The notes: generated from the letters alone by a model not told the origin. Shown: positions 1 through 6,774, counted from the stretch's first letter. The stretch: DNA of 64,000 nucleotides from Parvicella tangerina (GCF_907165195.1 NZ_OU015584.1:1612001-1676000); one strand, 5' to 3'. Made by a program: numbers and translations.

Positions 1-707
1 CAGGAAACGTAAGTTATAACTCTGAAATCGCTTTCTCTCCAGAAGGTGTCGATGATTTGAATAAAAATATGAAAGATTTTAATGGAGGTAAGAATCATAA
101 GCCTATCTATAAGGTAAGAGTCTATGAAAAGGGTAGTGGTAGGTTTCCTCTCAGTCATAAAGGAGTGAATAAAAAGAAATATGCACAAGGCTCTCCGAAC
201 TTATATTTTACTATATACAGGAATGGAGAAAATAAGTATTATGAGACAGTTCCTTTACATGATGTAATTGCTCATCAAAAAGAGATGGCTCATTTATCTA
301 AAAATGAAAGAATAGATGTTCCTGTAAAAAGTACGATAATTAATAAAGGAAAGGAAATTGAGGTGGATTTAGCTTTGGTTCTTTCTCCCTTAGATTTAGT
401 TTATATACCGACATTGGAGGAAAGGGCAAATGGAAATAGTATTGATTTCAATAATTTAACAGATGATCAAATCAAAAGAATATATAATGTCAATGATTTT
501 TCGGGGTATACATGTTATTTTTCTCCAAATACTTTAGCAAAAGCAATTTACCCTAAAGAAGTTGACATGAAATATAATGAGAAAAAGAAGAAAACTACAG
601 GTTCTTATGATACTAAAACGGCAAGTTTAGAAGGAGACTCAATCAAAGACTGCTGCATTAAACTTAGAGTAGATAGACTTGGAAATATTTCAAGGCATTC
701 AATGTAA
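1..707 (+). CDS. cas9: Cas9, type II-C, C-terminal fragment (5' end outside window)
   Basis: The reading frame is open from base 3 at the left edge to a TAA at 705-707, giving about 234 residues of the C-terminus of a much larger protein. The sequence (SYNSEIAFSPEGVDDLNKN near the start, CCIKLRVDRLGNI near the end) resembles the PAM-interacting end of Bacteroidota Cas9 proteins. The RuvC and HNH domains would lie upstream and cannot be checked. An internal TTG at 57 is not a real start. The call rests as much on context as on sequence: cas1, cas2 and a CRISPR array follow on the same strand in type II-C order, with no csn2 or cas4. Cas9 would be the crRNA- and tracrRNA-guided DNA nuclease of this system. 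Confidence 0.88.
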   Translation, partial: GNVSYNSEIAFSPEGVDDLNKNMKDFNGGKNHKPIYKVRVYEKGSGRFPLSHKGVNKKKYAQGSPNLYFTIYRNGENKYYETVPLHDVIAHQKEMAHLSKNERIDVPVKSTIINKGKEIEVDLALVLSPLDLVYIPTLEERANGNSIDFNNLTDDQIKRIYNVNDFSGYTCYFSPNTLAKAIYPKEVDMKYNEKKKKTTGSYDTKTASLEGDSIKDCCIKLRVDRLGNISRHSM

Positions 708-780
708 ATAAATTATAAACTTTGTAACCTAAAAAAGTTAATCTACGTATTGAAATCGCTGAAAATCAATAACTACCCTT

Positions 781-1674
781 ATGATCAAGCGAACATTATG
801 CTTTACTGCGCCTGCTTATTTAAACACGAAAAATGAGCAGTTAGTCGTTAACTACCCTGATAAGGAGCAACCTGCTCGAAAGGTACCCATTGAAGACATT
901 GGCTATGTAATTCTAGAACATCCGCAAATTACCATTAGTAATCGTTTGCTCGAAAAGCTCACCTTTCAAAATACGGCAATTATCAATTGCGATCAGCAGC
1001 ATCTTCCTGTAGGATTACTGATGCCACTCGCAGGCAACTCACTTCAAAATGAGCGGTTTAGAAATCAACTGGACGCTTCTGTTCCGCTGAAAAAGAACTT
1101 GTGGCAACAGACCGTACAAATGAAAATTAAAAACCAGGCCGGATTGTTGGCAGAGAGAGGAATTAGTTACGATAAAATGCTCTACTGGGCAGGTCAGGTC
1201 ACGAGCGGTGATAAAATGAACCACGAAGCACGTGCAGCGGCTTATTACTGGAGTCAATTGTTCGAAATTCCTTTTTTTAACCGATACCGAAAAGGAGAGC
1301 CCCCCAATAATTTGCTAAACTATGGCTACGCCATACTGCGTGCAGTATGCGCCAGAGCTCTGGTAAGTAGCGGTATGCTACCAACGTTGGGAATTCACCA
1401 TGCAAATAAATACAACGCTTACTGTCTCGCTGATGACATCATGGAACCCTATCGCCCTTATGTAGACATGGTAGTATGTTATTTAGTAGATAATTACGAT
1501 GATATTACCCAATTAACCCCAGAACTCAAAAAAGAACTACTCAGCATTCCAGCTCTTGATGTCATAATTGACGGAAAGAAAAGCCCCTTAATGGTCGCCA
1601 TGAGCAGAACCACCAACAGCCTCCACGAGTGCTTCGCTGGAATAACCCGAAAACTACTATACCCAGAATATTAA
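781..1674 (+). CDS. cas1: CRISPR-associated endonuclease Cas1 (type II)
   Basis: A 297-aa protein of normal type II Cas1 length. Cas1 is the integrase that, with Cas2, inserts new spacers at the leader end of the array. The N-terminal beta domain (about 1-95) is followed by the helical catalytic domain. The metal-ligand Glu sits in NHEARAA (about 149), the His in LGIHHANKYNAY (about 205), and acidic residues follow in LADDIMEPYRPYVD. The gene starts 73 bp after the cas9 stop. Unusually, it is not followed directly by cas2: 833 bp holding a GIY-YIG gene and eight hairpin repeats separate the two. Confidence 0.95.
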   Translation: MIKRTLCFTAPAYLNTKNEQLVVNYPDKEQPARKVPIEDIGYVILEHPQITISNRLLEKLTFQNTAIINCDQQHLPVGLLMPLAGNSLQNERFRNQLDASVPLKKNLWQQTVQMKIKNQAGLLAERGISYDKMLYWAGQVTSGDKMNHEARAAAYYWSQLFEIPFFNRYRKGEPPNNLLNYGYAILRAVCARALVSSGMLPTLGIHHANKYNAYCLADDIMEPYRPYVDMVVCYLVDNYDDITQLTPELKKELLSIPALDVIIDGKKSPLMVAMSRTTNSLHECFAGITRKLLYPEY

Positions 1675-1680
1675 ACAACC

Positions 1681-1939
1681 AAAAACCAAGGAGACTGAGC
1701 TCAAACCCCGCGCAAGTATCACCTCCAAAAACACCAAAAGGAGCACCCAATAAAGGAGACTGAGTTTGCACCCCGCGCAAGTATCACTCCCAAGAACATG
1801 AAATAAAGCAATAAATAAAGCAATAAATAAAGGAGACTGAGTTTGCGCCTTGCGCAAGTATCATCTCCAAGAACATGAAATAAAGTAACAAATAAAGGCG
1901 ACTGAGTTTGCGCTCCGCGCAAGTATCGAAGTCCCGACT
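1681..1939 (+). repeat. Hairpin repeat block 1: four 65-bp tandem units upstream of the GIY-YIG gene
   Basis: Units begin GACTGAG at 1693, 1758, 1835 and 1900. Spacing is 65, 77 and 65 bp; the 77 comes from a 12-bp internal duplication (GCAATAAATAAA) near 1808-1831. Each unit has an inner hairpin (TTTGCGC, short loop, GCGCAA) followed by GTATC. The last copy continues to CGAAGTCCCGACT, so its ends pair as GACT/AGTC. The linker before each hairpin resembles the 3' end of the GIY-YIG gene (AACACCAAAAGGAG, then CCCAATAAAGGAGACTGAG). Confidence 0.93.
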
Positions 1940-1950
1940 AAAAAACACCA

Positions 1951-2271
1951 ATGTCAAACGGCTACACATACATATTACAATGCGCAGACGGAACCTATTA
2001 CACAGGAAGCACAAAAGAACTAGAACGTAGATTAGGACAACACAAAGCAGGAGAAGGAGCAAACCACACTAAAAGCAGACTGCCAGTAGAATTGGTCTAT
2101 TATGAAGAATATGATCGCATCGATGAAGCCTTTTACCGTGAAAAACAAATACAAGGATGGAGTAGAAGAAAAAAAGAAGCATTGATAAACGGTCAATTTG
2201 AAAAACTACCAGCATTAGCCAAAAAAGTATTCCGAAAAACACCAAAAGGAGTACCCAATAAAGGAGACTGA
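1951..2271 (+). CDS. Small GIY-YIG family nuclease inserted between cas1 and cas2
   Basis: A 106-aa single-domain GIY-YIG protein. The signature is GYTYIL at 4-9 and YYTGST at 16-21. The catalytic Arg is in ELERRLGQH (about 24-32) and the metal-binding Glu in REKQIQGW (about 83). GIY-YIG enzymes nick or cleave DNA; many free-standing ones in Bacteroidota have no assigned role. The last 15 or so codons (FRKTPKGVPNKGD) and the TGA stop lie inside a hairpin-repeat unit, and nearly the same DNA occurs upstream at 1728-1765 without an ORF. This suggests the gene and repeats form one unit that spread together (inference). The gene is co-oriented with cas1 and cas2 and is not a usual type II-C component. 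Confidence 0.9.
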   Translation: MSNGYTYILQCADGTYYTGSTKELERRLGQHKAGEGANHTKSRLPVELVYYEEYDRIDEAFYREKQIQGWSRRKKEALINGQFEKLPALAKKVFRKTPKGVPNKGD

Positions 2272-2500
2272 GTTTGCGCCCCGCGCAAGTATCACCCCCA
2301 AAAACACCAAAAAGAGTAATAAATAAAGGAGACTGAGTTCGTGCGCAGCACGAGTACCAGTTCCCAAAAACATGAAACAAAGCAATAAATAAAGACGCTC
2401 AGCTCACACCTCGCACAAGTATCACTCCCAAAAACACCAAAAAGAGTAACAAATAAAGGAGACTGAGTTTGCGCTCCGCGCAAGTATCGAAGTCCCGACT
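2236..2500 (+). repeat. Hairpin repeat block 2: four tandem units downstream of the GIY-YIG gene
   Basis: Units begin at 2266, 2331, 2394 (degenerate) and 2461. The first overlaps the end of the GIY-YIG ORF. The second has a changed inner stem (TTCGTGC paired with GCACGAG instead of TTTGCGC with GCGCAA), a compensated change that supports a functional hairpin. The last copy ends CGAAGTCCCGACT like the last copy of block 1, eight bases before the cas2 start. Confidence 0.92.
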
Positions 2501-2507
2501 ATAATAT

Positions 2508-2852
2508 ATGAATCATCACTATTCACGATTAAACCAATACAGAAGCATGTGGGTACTCGTATTTTTCGACCTTCCAACAGACACCAAAAAAGAAAGGCGA
2601 ATAGCATCAAAATTCAGAAAAAAACTACTGAACGATGGGTTTAGCATGTTCCAATTCTCCATTTATATGCGCTTTTGTGCCAGTAGAGAAAACGCACAAG
2701 TACACACGAAACGTGTCAAAGCCAGTTTACCCGAAAAAGGCCACGTAGGAATTCTCAATATCACCGATAAACAGTTCGGTATGATGGAGTTGTATTTTGG
2801 AACCCAAAAAACTGAAACAGAAAAACCCAGTCAACAACTCGAGTTATTCTAA
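2508..2852 (+). CDS. cas2: CRISPR-associated endoribonuclease Cas2
   Basis: A 114-aa Cas2, the structural partner of Cas1 in the spacer-integration complex. The core strand WVLVFFDLPTDTKKERR (about 15-31) carries the conserved Asp, followed by FRKKLLNDGFSMFQFSIYMR, typical of type II Cas2. The C-terminus (KPSQQLELF) resembles tails of type II-C Cas2. The start lies 7 bp after the last hairpin repeat, so its transcription must either pass through the repeats or start at their end. The CRISPR array begins within 75 bp of the stop. Confidence 0.93.
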   Translation: MNHHYSRLNQYRSMWVLVFFDLPTDTKKERRIASKFRKKLLNDGFSMFQFSIYMRFCASRENAQVHTKRVKASLPEKGHVGILNITDKQFGMMELYFGTQKTETEKPSQQLELF

Positions 2853-2854
2853 AA

Positions 2855-2899
2855 ACAAGTAAGTATTTTTTATTTCTAACATTGAAGTTAACTCACAAC
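2855..2899 (-). repeat. Degenerate terminal CRISPR repeat (trailer end), possible anti-repeat
   Basis: The 3' half (ATTGAAGTTAACTCACAAC) matches the array repeat end (ATTGAAAGCAATTCACAAC) with a few changes; the 5' half is unrecognisable. It is separated from the first perfect repeat by only 25 bp, which form a stem (CAGACC ... GGTCTG). Degeneration at the cas2-proximal end suits an array whose leader is at the right. The imperfect complementarity to a leftward crRNA (7 bp, mismatch, short pairing, mismatch, about 6 bp) also resembles a tracrRNA anti-repeat. Confidence 0.6.
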
Positions 2900-2924
2900 A
2901 AACCAGACCGTTGCGGTCGGGTCT

Positions 2925-3716
2925 GTTGTAAATCCCTACTAAAGTAAGTAATTGAAAGCAATTCACAACAGTCTTGCGTTCTGGTCTCCCACTCGCTGCG
3001 TTGTAAATCCCTACTAAAGTAAGTAATTGAAAGCAATTCACAACCCTTTCTGTGGTGGAGCTGGCTTAGAGTTGTTGTAAATCCCTACTAAAGTAAGTAA
3101 TTGAAAGCAATTCACAACTAATCTTTCATTTCTTTAGCATAAAATAATGTTGTAAATCCCTACTAAAGTAAGTAATTGAAAGCAATTCACAACTATCATC
3201 GATATTTTTATCCACACCACTTAGTTGTAAATCCCTACTAAAGTAAGTAATTGAAAGCAATTCACAACAGGATCATTCACAGCGATATAGATTTTAGGTT
3301 GTAAATCCCTACTAAAGTAAGTAATTGAAAGCAATTCACAACTCTTGACTTCTACTATCCTCAATCAATGAAGTTGTAAATCCCTACTAAAGTAAGTAAT
3401 TGAAAGCAATTCACAACGATTTTACGCCATTAAATCTATTTTGTAAAGTTGTAAATCCCTACTAAAGTAAGTAATTGAAAGCAATTCACAACTCCATTCT
3501 CCTGAATAATAAATAGCTGGAAGTTGTAAATCCCTACTAAAGTAAGTAATTGAAAGCAATTCACAACGTATTGATAGGTAAGAACATTTTTTATTCGGTT
3601 GTAAATCCCTACTAAAGTAAGTAATTGAAAGCAATTCACAACTACTAACTTCCCGTAATTCATACTGAATAGTTGTAAATCCCTACTAAAGTAAGTAATT
3701 GAAAGCAATTCACAAC
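2925..3716 (-). CRISPR. CRISPR array, 11 repeats of 45 bp, 10 spacers of 29-30 bp
   Basis: Repeats start at 2925, 3000, 3074, 3149, 3224, 3298, 3373, 3448, 3523, 3598 and 3672. All appear identical: on the + strand they begin GTTGTAAATCCCT and end GCAATTCACAAC, with terminal inverted GTTGT/ACAAC. Spacers are all different. The minus-strand form (GTTGTGAATTGCTTTCAA...) matches the usual crRNA sense of Bacteroidota type II-C repeats, and the decayed repeat lies at the left end, so transcription is probably leftward with new spacers added on the right. Only 66 bp separate the last repeat from the next gene, so the leader is short or overlaps that gene. No clear tracrRNA was found; it may lie left of the window. 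Confidence 0.97.
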
Positions 3717-3782
3717 AAGTATTCTATCAAGGATGTTTTTCACAAAACAGTTTAGATATTCAAGCCAAGGAATTTGAGTCAG

Positions 3783-4718
3783 TTATCCTTCATGGTTGAT
3801 AATCCGATTAAAAATGTCACTTACTTTACCGATACTAGGTTCATATCTTTTTGTAGTAATTTTAATATGATCATATTTTCCGTTTTTCACATCCTCTGGG
3901 CTAGAAGCGATAAATCCAATACCATTCCTATCAAAGCGATAGTCATACACCATACCATTAGATGTCCACCCAATTTTTAATTTTCCATGATGAAATAATG
4001 TTAATCGTTGCACTGTTTTGCCATTAGATAGATAGTCTACATGAACAGATCCCCAATTTTTCGCATCCTGAAAGGGGATAATACCGATTGATTTGATTGC
4101 TTCAATGGGAGGTATTGGAAACATCTTCCCCGCAGTGGACAGTATTTTCGTTTTCGCAAGGACAAATCGGTCTATATTATGATACCCCCAGGCTCCGGGG
4201 TCATTATCGTAAAACCACTTGATTTCTTGATAGGAAACAGGTTTGCCTACTTCTTGAAGTAAAACACTTTTAACTTGATCAAATGACTGATGCTCCCAAA
4301 CGTGATGCTGAAATACCTTAGAATAAATGGAATTAGATCCAAACTGAGAAAGCCAAATGAGCTCAGTGCCTCCGAGTATTGTCAACGCTTTGTGAACGTC
4401 ATTAATAAACAGGTCAAAGAGAACAGAAGGTTCTTGCTTAAATAAGAAATCCAATACTTTATTGGTGTCTATAACAGCGATTTTATCAGATATTTCTATA
4501 TGAAACATTGTTGGGCCAAAAAAACGGACTTGAAAAGGAAGAGAATCAGAATCTGGGTAGTCATCAAATTCTCCGCCACTTCCAAAGCCAATTAAGTCGT
4601 ACTCCCACTCGTATTCTGGAAAGTGTTGATTAAGGTTCTTCAACCACTCATCAAAAACAGAAGTGTCTCTACACTCATTTAAAGTAATGTCCGATATGCC
4701 TGCTAGATAGGTGGCCAT
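3783..4718 (-). CDS. Hypothetical protein next to the CRISPR array
   Basis: A 311-aa soluble protein with no signal peptide or membrane segment. I do not recognise the family. It is rich in aromatic and acidic residues (FGSGGEFDDYPDSDS about 46-60, WFYDNDPGAWGYHNIDR about 168-184). The C-terminal third reads like beta strands (VQRLTLFHHGKLKIGWTSNG, MVYDYRFDRNGIGF). It ends 66 bp from the last CRISPR repeat and points toward the array, so a transcript could run into the array in the crRNA direction. No cas function is evident and proximity alone does not make it part of the system. Confidence 0.75.
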   Translation of the reverse strand: MATYLAGISDITLNECRDTSVFDEWLKNLNQHFPEYEWEYDLIGFGSGGEFDDYPDSDSLPFQVRFFGPTMFHIEISDKIAVIDTNKVLDFLFKQEPSVLFDLFINDVHKALTILGGTELIWLSQFGSNSIYSKVFQHHVWEHQSFDQVKSVLLQEVGKPVSYQEIKWFYDNDPGAWGYHNIDRFVLAKTKILSTAGKMFPIPPIEAIKSIGIIPFQDAKNWGSVHVDYLSNGKTVQRLTLFHHGKLKIGWTSNGMVYDYRFDRNGIGFIASSPEDVKNGKYDHIKITTKRYEPSIGKVSDIFNRIINHEG

Positions 4719-4921
4719 TTGTGTTCGTCTTGAATATAATATTCAATTGTTGTTTTGATAAAAATACACGTTAACCTCGTAAGATTTTTACGATAAAGAG
4801 GATTATTGGAGTAGTTGAGTTATTTGTTTACTTAAACACCACCCCCGAAAGCCCCCTTTTCCACCTAGTCCTAAACCCAATATTCCCCCCCAATAGCTAC
4901 CCACTCACAACTCATAATTAT
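4719..4921. other. Intergenic region with a small hairpin
   Basis: No gene is evident. A perfect short stem (TCGTAA, 5-nt loop, TTACGA) lies at about 4777-4793. A C-rich stretch (CCACCCCCGAAAGCCCCC) follows at about 4840, before the tandem repeats. Confidence 0.5.
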
Positions 4922-5152
4922 CAACTGTCCACCATCAACACCCCTGGTCAGTTCGAGTGATTTATGCGACCGAAGGAGCGTAAACTGTATCGAGAACAAC
5001 TGTCCACCATCAACACCCCTCGTCAGTTCGAGTGATTTATGCGACCGAAGGAGCGTAAATTGTATCGAGAACAACTGTCAACCATCAACACCCCTCGTCA
5101 GTTCGAGTGATTTATGCGACCGAAGGAGCGTAAATTGTATCGAGAACAACTG
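4922..5152. repeat. 75-bp tandem repeat, three copies, each with a hairpin
   Basis: Hairpin cores run 4949-4997, 5024-5072 and 5099-5147, spaced exactly 75 bp. Each runs from CAGTTCGAGTG to GTATCGAGAAC, so the ends pair as GTTC/GAAC. The inner part contains TTTATGCG and CGTAAA, which also pair partly. The linker (CAACTGTC, ACCATCAACACCCCT) is built of the heptamer motif that fills the next 230 bp. Copies differ at few positions, suggesting recent amplification. Confidence 0.92.
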
Positions 5153-5380
5153 TCAACCATCAACCATCAACCATCAACTGTCAACTATCAACTATCAACT
5201 ATCAATTATCAACTATCAACTCTCAACCATCAACTGTCAACCATCAACCATCAACTGTCAACCATCAACTGTCAACTATCAAGTATCAACTGTCAATTAT
5301 CAACTATCAATTATCAACTATCAATTATCAACTGTCAACTGTCAACTATCAATTATCAACTGTCCAGCGTCCAACATCAG
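5148..5380. repeat. Heptamer tandem array (CAACNNT type, about 33 copies)
   Basis: The stretch is a run of 7-bp units such as CAACCAT, CAACTGT, CAACTAT and CAATTAT, with positions 1-3 and 7 nearly constant. Because 7 is not a multiple of 3 the array is open in several frames and encodes a heptapeptide pattern, but nothing supports translation. It resembles in form the heptameric short tandem repeats of cyanobacteria. After it, short ACTAGGTC-type repeats occur at about 5400-5445. Confidence 0.9.
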
Positions 5381-5570
5381 GCATCAAAACCCCAACCCAT
5401 CTAGGTGTCATCTAGGTCCCAACTAGGTCCGAACTAGGTCTCAACCGCTACTTTAAACGTTAGACTAACGCCTTACTGGAGGTGCTTTGTAGGCACCAGA
5501 CACGCCAGAGACACGCTAAACACACGAGAACCAGAGCCATTTTTGGAACGGTTCTTGAACTTACTACACC
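5381..5570. other. Intergenic region upstream of the 219-aa orphan gene
   Basis: It contains a short direct-repeat cluster (CTAGGTC, four times, 5400-5442) and a hairpin (GGTGC, TTTGTAG, GCACC) near 5479-5496. No promoter matching TAnnTTTG is evident close to the start codon at 5571. Confidence 0.5.
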
Positions 5571-6230
5571 ATGGCAAAAGCAACTAGCATAGTAAACCTC
5601 AACGGAAAACTAAATGACGTAGTCTTTTATCGTATCGATGGTAAAACTTTTGCACGTACCAAACGCAAGTACTTTTCAGATCAGGTAAAGACAGATCCTT
5701 CATTTGCTTCAACACGAAAGCGAACACAATTTCTTAAACTGTCTAATGCATTCGCCACCGCCATCTACCGTATGGCAAAAGCAGATGCCGATCGATTAAA
5801 CTATAAATCCCAGCACCAACTCATTAAGCTAATCTATCAAGTAGTCTGCCTAAACGAACAAGGCCAAATTGATTATGCTAGTATCCATAAAAACTTAAAA
5901 GGATTGTCATTAAACTTTCTAGATACAAATCCCCCCATAACCATCAGTCGCCTTGACAACGACCTACTCCTTGGCTGCGATAAATTGTTACAACAAAATG
6001 CAGAAATAAAACTGTTAATTGGCACACTCCCCAAAGTAAAAAAGCAAAAAGAAGAGTTCATCGCAGATGTCAACATGCGTGAAGTAGAAATGGTCAATAT
6101 TACCATCTCTCCAGATGATCACCTGCAAAATATCAGAATACCATTGGCATTAAAACCCAATCAAGTAGTAGTAGCAATACAAAATAATTTGGTTGATGAA
6201 GTCAATCGAGAGTGGGTCAGAGTAATTTAG
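5571..6230 (+). CDS. Conserved Bacteroidota-type hypothetical protein flanked by hairpin repeats
   Basis: A 219-aa protein beginning MAKATSIVNLNGKLNDVVFY. The N-terminus (short beta region, then FYRIDGKTFARTKRKYF and a DPSFASTRKRTQF segment) resembles a family of small Bacteroidota proteins that open with MAK, a KLxGxL-F strand and an R-K-rich NDPxFxRTR segment; their function is unknown to me. The middle is helical. The C-terminal third looks beta-rich. There is no signal peptide. It sits alone in a 2-kb repeat-rich island: 75-bp and heptamer repeats upstream, four or five hairpin repeats downstream. This suggests an accessory gene. Confidence 0.75.
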   Translation: MAKATSIVNLNGKLNDVVFYRIDGKTFARTKRKYFSDQVKTDPSFASTRKRTQFLKLSNAFATAIYRMAKADADRLNYKSQHQLIKLIYQVVCLNEQGQIDYASIHKNLKGLSLNFLDTNPPITISRLDNDLLLGCDKLLQQNAEIKLLIGTLPKVKKQKEEFIADVNMREVEMVNITISPDDHLQNIRIPLALKPNQVVVAIQNNLVDEVNREWVRVI

Positions 6231-6466
6231 AACCCCCATATCCCTTCCACAATAACCTGTCATGCTGAGCGCCAGTGAAGCATCTCTTGAAATAGAGTAG
6301 AGTTCCGCTGGATATTTCTAACGATCAACCACACCCATGAAATACTACCCCCAAATAGGTATGGTATCGCCCCCCAGTCCCAACTAACTAAGAACTAAGT
6401 GCTGAAAACTAATCACTAGAAACTAGTCCCCAATCCCTAGTCACCCCAACCGCCACACCCCCTGGT
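6231..6466. repeat. Intergenic region with one ATGCT/AGCAT hairpin repeat
   Basis: At 6259-6286 the sequence GTCATGCTGAGCG...AAGCATCT is a variant of a repeat that is widespread in Bacteroidota genomes. Its arms are ATGCT (6262-6266) and AGCAT (6279-6283), again enclosing GAG and GA. The rest (about 6380-6445) is low-complexity sequence of ACTAA, ACTAG and CCCTAGTC units. Confidence 0.65.
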
Positions 6467-6549
6467 CAGTTCGACCGCGTTCGCCTAAAGCTTTAGCGGT
6501 TGCGAAGTGATTACACCGACTGATAAGGAGAAGCAATCGTATCGAGAAC
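6467..6549. repeat. Hairpin repeat with a nested 32-bp palindromic insertion
   Basis: The element runs from CAGTTCGA to GTATCGAGAAC like the copies at 6651 and 6711, but 32 extra bases (6475-6506) are inserted after CAGTTCGA. The insertion is itself palindromic: TTCGC and GCGAA arms around the perfect palindrome CTAAAGCTTTAG. Sequence matching the other copies (GTGATTACACCGACTG) resumes directly after it. Confidence 0.82.
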
Positions 6550-6583
6550 AAAAAAACCCCTTCAGATTGCTCCAAAGGGGATT
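6549..6583 (-). terminator. Rho-independent terminator, probably of metK
   Basis: Read on the minus strand, an AATCCCCTTT stem pairs with AAGGGG and is followed by seven T. It lies about 190 bp beyond the metK stop, so the metK mRNA would carry the three hairpin repeats at 6599-6763 in its 3' untranslated region. Confidence 0.75.
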
Positions 6584-6598
6584 CAATTATTTAAAGTG

Positions 6599-6763
6599 TC
6601 GATCGAGTGACGAGACAATTGTCTCGTTGTATCTAGACCCTCCTCACCGCAGTTCGAGTGATTACACCGACTGATAAGGAGGAGTAATTGTATCTAGACC
6701 CTCCTCACCGCAGTTCGAGTGATTACACCGACTGATAAGGAGGAGTAATTGTATCGAGAACTG
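6599..6763. repeat. Three hairpin repeats downstream of metK
   Basis: Copies lie at about 6599-6637, 6651-6697 and 6711-6763. All have GAGTG before and GTATC after an inner hairpin. The first contains an 18-bp perfect palindrome (ACGAGACAATTGTCTCGT). The others contain GTGATTAC paired with GTAATTG around CACCGACTGATAAGGAG. The first two end TATCTAGACCC and the last TATCGAGAACTG. The conserved frame with exchanged inner stems is the same design as in the blocks around the GIY-YIG gene. Confidence 0.87.
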
Positions 6764-6774
6764 AATAACTCCAA

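Noticed and set aside
708-780. tracrRNA between cas9 and cas1
   Set aside because: The segment GTATTGAAATCGCTG only weakly resembles an anti-repeat, and there is no following hairpin or terminator in the 73-bp gap.
1562-2610. Run of minus-strand ORFs opening MRGAQTQSPL
   Set aside because: They are shadows of the 65-bp hairpin units; the similarity between them comes from the DNA repeats.
2844-3708. Minus-strand ORFs repeating CELLSITYFSRDLQ or CFQLLTLVGIYN
   Set aside because: They are translations of the CRISPR repeats.
4871-5074. Minus-strand ORF (67 aa) with two identical halves
   Set aside because: It is the translation of the 75-bp tandem repeat; no promoter or homology supports it.
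2925-5147. Link between the 75-bp CRISPR unit and the 75-bp tandem repeat
   Set aside because: Only the period is equal; the sequences are unrelated and CRISPR spacers differ while the tandem linkers do not.
5114-5404. Plus-strand 96-aa ORF of heptapeptide repeats (NYQLSTI)
   Set aside because: Any 7-bp repeat without stops gives a periodic peptide. It starts inside a hairpin repeat and several frames look similar.
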